Assembly: GCA_009746045.1 (NCBI GenBank)
Contig: RPFO01000022.1
Location: 1,522,280 to 1,584,279, forward strand
Length of the DNA: 62,000 nucleotides
Direction: 5' to 3'
Source: Mesostigma viride
Lineage: Eukaryota; Streptophyta; Mesostigmatophyceae; Mesostigmatales; Mesostigmataceae
Shown here: piece after piece, positions 1 to 9,500 of the stretch
Position numbering within the stretch: position 1 is the stretch's first letter
Layout: each line of letters begins with the position of its first letter
Position numbers and translations under genes: made by a program
The notes under the pieces: model-generated
Told to the model about the DNA's origin: nothing
The model's input: the letters and a program-made list of their open reading frames with translations, nothing else
Database searches by the model: none

Positions 1-420
<420 letters not shown>

Positions 421-476
421 TCCCTTTTACAAACACCATAATTCTGCCAACGTCACTCTTCTTTGACCGTGTGATA

Positions 477-887
477 GTTACGCCCGCCGTCGTTTCTTCT
501 CTTACTGGAAGAGCACATGACCAACATTGGTTGTGCTAGTTACGCCCGCCGTCGTTTCTTTTGCCTTACTGTTCGAAATATATCTCGTGAAAGATGCCCT
601 CCCATCAGGTAACTTGTCTTCTTGTAAGCTAAATCTTTCCAGAATAGTTACGCCCGCCGTCGTTTCTTTTGCATCTTCGATGTCTAAGTATTTGTCGTGT
701 AGTTGCATTCTAGTCAGGTCCATTGTCCCTTGTGATATCAATGTATCCCATGATAGTTACGCCCGCCGTCGTTTCTTTTTATTTTCGATGTCGAAGAATA
801 TTTCGTGAGTGTTGTTTCGCGTTACGGTCCAATGTCTTCTTGTGATATCAATGTATCCCGAGATGGTTACGCCCGCCGTCGTTTCTC
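477..887 (+). repeat. array of GC-rich motif, about 109-bp period
   Basis: Five copies of a motif reading GTTACGCCCGCCGTCGTTTC start at 477, 539, 647, 756 and 866. The last four are spaced 108-110 bp, and the sequence around them (for example TGTGATATCAATGTATCCC before copies 4 and 5) is also repeated, so this is a tandem array. The same motif family recurs through the next 9 kb, mainly in introns. Small open frames here only reflect the repeat (reverse frames read ETTAGVT). Confidence 0.85.
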
Positions 888-1038
888 TTTCCGTCTCGTT
901 CGCTTTAAAATATCTAATGAAGGTTGTACCAACGTCCATTCACTTTTCTTATAGAATGATAAACGTTCACCTAAAACAAATTACTATATACACCCGTTAA
1001 ACCCCCCCCCTCGAAATGACTCGTTTGTTGCAGAACAA

Positions 1039-1586
1039 ATGGATGAAGAACTTCAGAATATTTGCCGCGGAAACACCGATTGCCAAAAGAAAGCCGTTGA
1101 CAAGTTTCACCCTTTTTGTGTGGATCACCTGAAGATTGTTTCAGACATTCAGGCAGTGTTTGACACTGGCTTAAAAAAGATTGCAAGAAAGGCGAAAAAC
1201 GAGGGGGGCTCTAAGCTTGTCATGGTCCTTGAGATGAGGAAGGCCGGCATGACGGTTTGTGTGGAGACAACAGATAGTGTCGCGGATAGCATGCCAGAAA
1301 TGGCAGATGTTTTGTATGAGAATGATGCGTCGGTTTTCTTCGCCATCAAGCCTCTCGGGATCGAATTCATATACACGACAAAAGAATGTGTGTGGGGGGC
1401 CGGGATCCAAGTACTGTAGCAGAGAGTGCGGCAGAGGCCCTTGTTTTGAATGCGGGTGCTTGGTCCTACAGGGAGATCGACTTCTTAAGGCCAGGAGGGT
1501 GGGTTGACGAGCTGAAAGATGCAGTCAGTATCGCCACAGGTGTTAGGAGGGCATCTTTTGGAAAGAGGCTCCACGGTATCATGTAA
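1039..1586 (+). pseudogene. Cys/His-motif protein, frame broken at a G6 run
   Basis: The ATG lies six bases after a splice-acceptor-like TTTGTTGCAG (ends 1033), so a 5'-UTR intron or a trans-spliced leader is possible. The first frame runs 1039-1419 and carries CX5CX11CX2H near residues 9-30. Its similarity to the ORF at 2618 fades near 1395, where the -1 frame continues as a coherent protein to 1586 (about 180 residues in all). The switch point is a run of six G at about 1393-1398. After CVWG the continued frame matches the CVFG region of the 2618 protein, including a downstream AAE and GWS-like segment, which supports one broken gene. Family not recognised. It could be a decayed copy or carry a one-base homopolymer error. 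Confidence 0.6.
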
Positions 1587-1719
1587 TATATTTTAATACG
1601 TTTCGAAACAAACAATACAAATGATTTTGACAACATTGAATTGTATGTGTTACGCCCGCCATGAATCTACACCCGTAAAACCACACCCCCCTCGAAATGA
1701 CTCGTTTGTTGCAGAACGA

Positions 1720-1896
1720 ATGTCAGAAGAAGAACCAAAAAAATGCCTCGGAAACCACAAGCGTAAAAGGAAAGCCGATGACAACGTAGAGACCCTCTCG
1801 GAGGATGTGCCGGAGTTGGTTTCTTCGGATGACGAGTTTGATTACTCGAAAACATCGGGGGACAAGTTCTTGAGAAAGCATGGAAGGTCTTTGTGA
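1720..1896 (+). CDS. small basic/acidic protein, unrecognised
   Basis: A 58-residue ORF whose ATG again follows the acceptor-like TTTGTTGCAG (ends 1714). The 50-60 bases before it (1668-1719) nearly duplicate those before the 1039 gene (989-1038), so the two share a duplicated upstream segment. The protein has a KRKRKAD basic patch then an acidic Ser/Asp/Glu stretch, and ends KHGRSL. No family recognised. It may be only the first exon of a longer gene. Confidence 0.45.
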   Translation: MSEEEPKKCLGNHKRKRKADDNVETLSEDVPELVSSDDEFDYSKTSGDKFLRKHGRSL

Positions 1897-2019
1897 CAAA
1901 CGCGTTTGTGGAATGGATAAAAAAAAACTATTCCGAGGAATAACAACTTGTTTATATAATATTTTTTTAATAAATTAATGTTTATTTAAAACGTATCATT
2001 TTATTCCTTCGCGCAGGAA

Positions 2020-2220
2020 ATGGTGGAGGTTGAGGAGAGTTCGCCCAAAAGGCAAAGGACCGACACAGTTCGACGAAATGGAAGGAGTCTTCCATTGTAC
2101 ATCAAAAAAATAGTTGAGGATTACTGGCTCGCTTCCGATTCCACTCCTCGTCCGAGATCGGTCGTACCAGACATTGTGAAAGTCTGGAAGGTTTCAGAAC
2201 ATCAATCGCATATTGAATAG
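2020..2220 (+). CDS. small protein with NGRSLPLYIKKI segment, unrecognised
   Basis: A 66-residue ORF starting three bases after a CTTCGCGCAG acceptor-like site. A basic SPKRQR patch near the N terminus resembles a nuclear localisation signal. The stretch NGRSLPLYIKK echoes the HGRSL end of the preceding small ORF, so the two may share ancestry. An AATAAA-like signal is absent, but A/T-rich DNA with TTAATAAAC follows near 2290. Confidence 0.45.
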   Translation: MVEVEESSPKRQRTDTVRRNGRSLPLYIKKIVEDYWLASDSTPRPRSVVPDIVKVWKVSEHQSHIE

Positions 2221-2360
2221 ATCATCTAATACCGCAATGTTGCTGTACAAGTTGCGCCTTCTTTGTGCCAAATTTAAACCTTCGTATTAATAAACAAGTA
2301 CAATAAAAAAATTTCAAAACGTTTTTTGAATTTTATTTTCCGGGGCCGGTTATGATATGA

Positions 2361-2512
2361 GTTGCGCCCGCCGGCGTTTCTCTGGTGTTGAATGCCCCCC
2401 TACATACATTGTCTGGACATTCGTATGTAGTGACAATCGTAGTCGATGTGATTGCCATTCGTTTGTACGTAGAAAGTGGTTGTTGAGGAAGTTGCGCCCC
2501 AGGGCGTTTCTT
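2361..2512 (+). repeat. two GC-rich motif copies in a spacer
   Basis: Motif copies at 2361-2382 (GCGCCCGCCGGCGTTTC core) and 2491-2512 (variant core GCGCCCCAGGGCGTTTC) lie between the 2020 and 2618 ORFs. The variant keeps the flanks GTTGCG and CGTTTC while the centre changes, which suggests selection or copying on the outer positions. Confidence 0.7.
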
Positions 2513-2617
2513 TGTTGCATTTTCTTCAAATTTTAGCTCGCATAAATAGATGAAGATGACTGCCAGTTTTTTTTAATAATATAAACTACTCGCGGCCGGT
2601 ATGTTCTGGTTTCGCAG

Positions 2618-3352
2618 ATGTCCAGTCTGACGGTCGACATAAGGGGACGTCCATATCAGGACGCTGTTTTCCGGATTTTTGAGAAGGATCCCGAAAAGAA
2701 GTGCCGGGATAGGAAATGTAAAAAGCTGTCAATTACCGACATGGGTCTGTGTGGGGAACACATCGTAGCTTTCGGAAAGGACATGATTTCCCGTCATCTG
2801 CAACAATACGTTGACAACAATTGTGTGGGAGGGGCGCAGATGGACGTCCTTCTTGAGGATGGAGTGGACGGAGCCAAAAGGGCTGTAATTCGGCTGTCGG
2901 AAATGGATGATGACAAAGAGGACGTGAACATTCGCCTTAGGAGGCACGACGACAACACGGCCGATTGTGTGTTTGGGTCTGGAGGAATGGAGGATGAGAG
3001 CCAGGTCTTCCATGATGCCGCGGAGAAGGTGGTTGAATGGATGATGGGTTGGTCAAATCTTGACGTACGCATATTCAACCGTCTGACGTCTGATTTCCTT
3101 CTTAGGGGAAGTTTCAAGATGGTTGACCGTGCAAGGCAGTCCAGGAACCAGCTATCCCTTTCCATGGCCAGTCCGATCGCACGCATGATTAAGGAGGGCC
3201 CTCTTCCGCGCAACCTTGCCTCGAGATTTCGAAAATACCATGAAGGGCCCGACCGAAAATCAGCAGCGATTTCCCATTCGCGAACCACTTATGGGTCGAC
3301 GGAGTTGGTAACCGAATTTTTTTGCATTTCCTTGCCAAATGATTCTTTATGA
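2618..3352 (+). CDS. 244-residue protein with CX4CX10CX2H motif
   Basis: A full-length open frame whose ATG directly follows TTTCGCAG. Residues about 29-48 hold CRDRKC then CGEH, a CX4CX10CX2H arrangement suitable for one zinc ion. Algal and viral short zinc motifs of EsV-1-7 type have similar end residues, but the spacing differs and I do not assign it. The rest is mixed alpha/beta without a recognised domain. It appears paralogous to the broken 1039 gene (same metal motif, then CVFG/CVWG followed by an Ala/Glu helix). Two further motif copies lie just downstream at 3391 and 3504. Confidence 0.6.
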   Translation: MSSLTVDIRGRPYQDAVFRIFEKDPEKKCRDRKCKKLSITDMGLCGEHIVAFGKDMISRHLQQYVDNNCVGGAQMDVLLEDGVDGAKRAVIRLSEMDDDKEDVNIRLRRHDDNTADCVFGSGGMEDESQVFHDAAEKVVEWMMGWSNLDVRIFNRLTSDFLLRGSFKMVDRARQSRNQLSLSMASPIARMIKEGPLPRNLASRFRKYHEGPDRKSAAISHSRTTYGSTELVTEFFCISLPNDSL

Positions 3353-3573
3353 GGGACATAGAGTTGTTTGTATAGAGTGAATTGACGAAAGTTGCGACGG
3401 CGGTCGCATCTTTTAGTGCGTCGTTCTCTTGTTATGAATCTCTGTTCATTCTGAATTATAACGTTGTTTGTACCTTGACATAATGATGCATTTTTTGTAT
3501 TGAGTTGCGACGTGGGGCGCATCTTCCTGCTGACTCGTATGATTTTTCCAATTTTTTTGTTTTGTTGTTGCAG

Positions 3574-6500
3574 ATGGAAAAGGGCGGCCCTACATCGCAG
3601 GTGGTCGGCGACTCTCCCCCTAGGGGGAAGGGTCTGAAGGGCAACCAGTTCAGGCCCAAGGCGCCTCCTCACAACAGCCTCCTCACAAGCGTGCAAGGAG
3701 GGCACGCCGCCCCCAATGGTGGAATCTGGTGTCAGCTTTGCCGCGGTCACTGGGAAGGATGAGTACCACGGTGGTCGTGAGATGGTGGACGATCCGGTTG
3801 CGCAGTCTCAGATTGAGCGGTTTCAGCGACTCGCGAATGGCACTCGTGAACAGCAATCGCGCTGTACCAAGACATCCTTAATGACAAACCTGAAGTCGCC
3901 AAGGTGCCTTATCTCTCCAAAAGCAATTCATGCCTCGTATCGAAACCATGCTCCAGCAGGAGCTAAGGTTGGCTCGGTTGGCTCAGAATGCGCCACAGAC
4001 AGTAGCCGCCGCGCCCTCCCATGCCGCGCCTGCCGCAGTAGCCCAAAAGAGGGGGAGAGTGTGCACGAGTCGGCCGCAGTGCCCTCAACCGCAAGGGATC
4101 CCCCCGCGACTTCCAAGCCGGTCGCGACGGGCGATATGCCCCCGCCGCGGCCAAGGGGAAGGGGGAAGGGGGTCGATGCAGGGGAAGAAGAAGTTTTCGA
4201 AATGACGCCGAGCAATTTGGAAGGTGGCGGGTCGATCTTCGTAAGTCTCTGCCCATTTAATTGATGTCGTGAAATACATAAGCATTTTTTTGCAATATTC
4301 GCCAGAAATGTCATTTCCGACAACTAAGCGGATTTTTACTTTCCGTTGAAATGTTCGCAGGGCCGGCAAGAGGATGTGGGTGCAAGAGAAGCCCGCTCAA
4401 TGGCGGGAAGCACCCAGGTACATGAGTGCGTCAGATTCCTCTCCGGTTTACTTGTAATGAAATGGTTTGCGTGCGTATATCCTTGTTTATTTTTGTAGTA
4501 ATTTTTTTCTTGTTAATCGACAATCGCGTTTGCTTTTTTTACAGGGAAGTCCGTTCGAGCAGCAAGAGGGCGGTGAGAGGAGGGGAAGTGGATCTTACGG
4601 TGGTTCCACTGCAGAGGGGGGAAGGGTAAGTTACCGTTGACTTACAAATTGAAAGTTTAGGTTCGTCCTCAATTGACAGAGTTACGACGGCCGGCGTTTC
4701 TCTACACTTTTCTTACATTAAAAATCTTCCGTTGATAATGTTCTTGCAGGAAGCCGGTCGTCAGGGTGGGGCAAATCTCCAGGGAGAGGGGGCTATCGCT
4801 GTCGGTGAGCCTGTGTCAGAGGGCGTGGGTGGAAGCGACGGCGATACTGCGAAAATGACACGCTTTAAGGAGCAAGCGGATGCTTATAAACTGAGGACGT
4901 TAGCAAAGCGGGTTGTGGCCGAGGTGAGAACGGAAACAGCCCCACCTGAGGTACGGAACCAGATGATGACTCTCCATCAAGTCGCTGAGTTGATCGTGAA
5001 GAATGCGTGCGCGCCCGATGGAGCCACACAGCCTGAGGAGATCCCGAGCGCCAAGGCCTTGATAAAGTGGATGCAGGAGAACCTGTTCGAGGGCAAAGCG
5101 AAGGAGAGGAAGTGTAAACTGAAGACGGTGACGATGGCGGACGCCAAGACTCTGATCAAGATGTTGAAGGATCACGATGCCCGCCGGGAAGTCTCCGAAG
5201 ATCGCGAAGGGGTCGAAGAAAGCGGCTGAAGCAGCAGCGGTTGAGGGGAATGAGGTAAGTCTACCTCTGTTGTGAGGGGGGCTTTGTTCTTGAGGTCCAC
5301 GTTTCATGTAGGTTGCGACGGCCGGCGTTTCTTAAGTGTGACACTTACTTCCTTTTGACTAACACTTACTTCCTTTCCTGATTTCGCATCGTTGAGGGAA
5401 ATGAGCCAAGTGTACCTCTGTTGTGAGGGGGGCTTTGATCTTGAGGTTTAGGTTTCATCTAGGTTGCGACGGCCGGCGTTTCTCAAGTGTGACATTTACT
5501 TTATTCCTTTTGGTTATGCTTTCCTGATTTTTTCCTATCATTGTTAAGGGGAATGAGGTAAGTGTACCTCTGTTGTGAGGGGGCTTCTTGAGATCCAGGT
5601 TTCATGTAGGTAACACTTACTTCCTTTCCTGATTTCGCATCGTTGAGGGAAATGAGCCAAGTGTACCTCTGTTGTGAGGGGGGCTTTGATCTTGAGGTTT
5701 AGGTTTCATCTAGGTTGCGACGGCCGGCGTTTCTCAAGTGTGATATTTACTTTATTCCTTTTGGTTATGCTTTCCTGATTTTTTCCTATCATTGTTAAGG
5801 GGAATGAGGTAAGTGTACCTCTGTTGTGAGGGGGCTTTGATCTTGAGGTTTAGGTTTCATCTAGGTTGCGACGGCCGGCGTTTCTTAAGTGTGACACTTA
5901 CTTCCTTTTGACTATGTTTTCCTGATTTTTTCGCATCACGGTTGAGGGAAATGAGCCGAGTGTACCTCTGTTGTGAGGGGGGCTTTGATGTTGAGGTTCA
6001 GGTTTCATGTAGGTTGCGACGGCCGGCGTTTCTCAATCGACATTTACTTTATTCCTTTTGGTTCTGCTTTCCTGATTTTTTCGCATCACTGCAGTACGTG
6101 CAGGCCGAGAGGGCGACCCACGCGGCCATCATGTTCTCAATCAGGCTCGACCAGCACCCGCGCCGCGAGAACATGGAAATAGCTAGTACGTGGACTGCTG
6201 CCGTCGACGAACACCAGAAGGGACTCTCCGAAGCACTTGCGACCTACAAGGGGAAGGCGCTGAAGGGAAAGGGGAAAGGAAAGGAGGTGGAGGTTGCGGA
6301 TGCTCCCGTGTCTCTGCTTGAGAAATGGGAGAAGTCCCCGGTGTCGCAGGATGATGATGACATCCTGGATGTGAACGATGAGATCGCGAAGGGCAAACGG
6401 TTGCGGCAGGAGCTTGCCGTTCAGCCTCGGGACCTCGATGAGATGTCCAAAGCCTTGGTGCATCGAAATCGGGTGTGGACAAGGAACCTGTTCGTTGGGC

Positions 6501-9500
6501 CTCAGAAGCTCCTCGCACGAGACTTGCATCTGTCGAGAGGCGAGCAGAACGCCACCATTTTTGCCAGTTCGGAGTCCGACTACGGCCACGACAAGCTGGT
6601 GATTCCTGTGTGGCGGTACTCGTTCCAGTTTTTGGCTGACCGGTTCCCCAACACTTTTCATGAGTGGATGAAAAAGAGAACACCCAGCGTCAGGTCGCGC
6701 AACTTTTCGGGGAGATGGGGGGGACGGACAATGAAGGCTGGCTACGCTCGCGCAATGACTGACAAAGAGATTGATATCTACCTGCGAACGAGCTCGGCCA
6801 AGGAGATGGCCGAAGCTGCTTCCACCAAGGTTCTGACAGGACGGGCCGATTGCTGGACTCACTTAAGCCCGTGGACGTGAGAAAGGCCGCGCTTTTGGAC
6901 AGTTTGTGCAAGTCCGCCTGGGAGATGGCTCCACTCGAGAAGAAGCCATTGTTGCCGCCAGCCATTTGCGGCTTTCTCGTGCTGGACGGGAACCACTTTA
7001 CCACACTCATCAAATCGGTGAAATTCGAACTGGTCGCCCCAAATATGACGGTGGACCAAAGATCTGTGTGGTACCAGGCAATGCTGAACGGTTTCATGAA
7101 GGCGGAAAAGCTAAGGGTCGTTGCGCGGGGAGGGAAGGAGCAGGAAGTCACGAAGACCGTGGCCGCGGAGAAGCTGGAGGAGTGGGCAATGGATTGGAAG
7201 AAATTCGGGGGGGTGGACGTGCAGATGCTCAAGGGTGAGACCATCCTGCCGACCTGGTGGCAGATCCGTGAAGAGAAGGTAAGCCAAGTTGCGACCGCCG
7301 GCGTTTCTATAAGTGGTTTTCTCGTGTTATTTTCAGTATGCCATTAGTTTGGTAAAGATGCGACCACCGGCGTTTCTATAAGGGGTTTTCATGTTCCACC
7401 TTAGTATGCCATATTTTTGTCAAGATGCGACCGCCGGCGTTTCTGTCAGTCGTATTCTTGTTCTCAGTTGAGTTGTGCTTATTTGGGAGGACTATCGATG
7501 TGTCTCTGCGCGTTGTTGCCCTACGGCGATGCAGGTTTCCGAACAGTCGGCGATCAGATCGAAGTTGTCAGGCAGCTCGGGAACGCCATGAACGCCGAGG
7601 ACACAGCCCAAGCCAAGGCAACGTGGGGCTCAGCGCTGGGGGATGTGCACCGGGCCTACCAGGCATATGGACCCCTCAAGAGAGGGAAGGGCGTGTCTAT
7701 CCCAACTCCTCTGTACGGCAAGATCTGGGCGATTGTGAAGCCCTTTTGGCAGAAAGGAGAGCAAGCCAAGGCCGAAGGGGACGGCGCAGGCGACAAGGCA
7801 GGGGGGCTGAAGAGACGGACAAGTGGGGGCCGGACCAGAAGAACTTCATGCAGCGCTGGCTGTTCTGGTGTGAGGACCCTTTGAAGCCCGCTGTCGACGG
7901 CAAGCCGGCGATCGCACAGGATATCGCGGCTCGGCAAGACTTCCTTGACGCGCGCCCTAAAGACAAGGCGCACGAACTGTCCATTTTCACCGCGCATCGG
8001 GAACTTGCGAGTTTCCAGTATTTCGACAGCCTGATCCAAGCGCCGATCATGTCCTGTGAGGCCCCTCCCAGCAACCTGATAAAAATAATGGAAGTCGCCA
8101 AGAATTTGATAGAGGCGGCAAAGCAATTCGCCCACATCAAGTTCCTGGAGAAGCCCGAGCTGATTGCCGCTTGCAAACAACTAAACGGGACTTTCGACCC
8201 CGTATTGGTGAGGGAGCACGTGTTTGGCGTGAAGCTGAAGGCCACCGACCTCGACGTGGAGGCCACGAAGTTCATCGCCGAGTGCCGCCTGACCAGAGAC
8301 TTTTGGCGGGTGGTCGTCACGGCCACGAGGGCGATCATTCTCACGTTGAGGGACCTTCCGCCGGCTAAAAGGAAAGTGGTCGACCAGAAGGACTGGAAGT
8401 TCCCGAGAGGGCTGCTCGCTTCCCACCCCCGTCATTTGTATGACGATTTGGGTGTGAAGACCAAACATCTGCTGGGTGTGCCAGAGGAGGCGGCGGCGGA
8501 GGTCGAGAAGGAGGTCGAGGAGGCGTCGGAGGAGGGGACTGCCAAGGCCAAGAAGGGGTGGCGGGACAGGTTGGAAGCCTACAGCGATTGGAAGGGGGTG
8601 AGGATGGGATCCGACTGGATCGCATACAGGACAATGACATGGAAGGAAAACGAAAAAAGAAAGGATCTGGTGGTGACGAAGGTGGTGGACGAGTTGTGCA
8701 CGGGGTCTGACAAAATTCCTCGGTCGCTGGAGGACCAGGCGTTTGCTGTGCTGGACCTGGCAGCTGACAGCAACGAGAAGTGGAGGAACCTGCGCAAGTG
8801 GGACGCAGACTGCATTCCGGAGGAGCGCCACATTCCCAAACCCTCCTCGCATTTGAGCCCGGTCGTGTGGGATGTGGTTGACAAGATGACCAACGCCCTT
8901 TTTAGGGGACCCTGCAGAGTTCTGCTGGTGTTCGGGGAGCCCGCCCATATCCGCCGGTGGAAGCGCCTGGTCGCCTTATCAAATATTGGCTTGTTGAAGA
9001 TGGGTGGGAAGGCCTCGCATACTTTTCCGACGACGATTCTTCGTCTGATGAGGATGATGATTCGGAGAAGGGGGAAGAGGGGGAGGCGGATGAGGATGAG
9101 AAGGAGGAGGATGAGGAGGAGGAGGATGAGAAGGAGGAGGATGAGGAGGAGGAGGAAGAGGGGGAGGAGGATATTGCTGAGGGGCACCCGCCCGGGGTGG
9201 GTGGGGGGCAGGCGGAGGGGGAGAAAGGGGATGGGGAGGAGGGAGGAGGGGGGAGGGGGGAGAGGGACGGGGGAGGAGATGGAAGGGGAGGGAAAAAGCG
9301 CCGTCGGGATGATGGAGGCTCGCGTGATGAGACAATGGGGGGGGATGAAGACAAAAGGGGGGAGGTAAGCGCCAGCGTGCTGGTGAAGGAGACTCGAGGC
9401 CTGTCGTTGGAAACGCCGGCGGGCGTATCTGTGATGAGGAGGGGGATCGCCAGCGGGAGGGAGGCTCGCGGCCTGTTACTGGAAACGCCGGCGGGCGTAT

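Noticed and set aside
1039-9364. Programmed -1 frameshifting
   Set aside because: Too many sites, several without slippery heptamers; deletions or decay are simpler.
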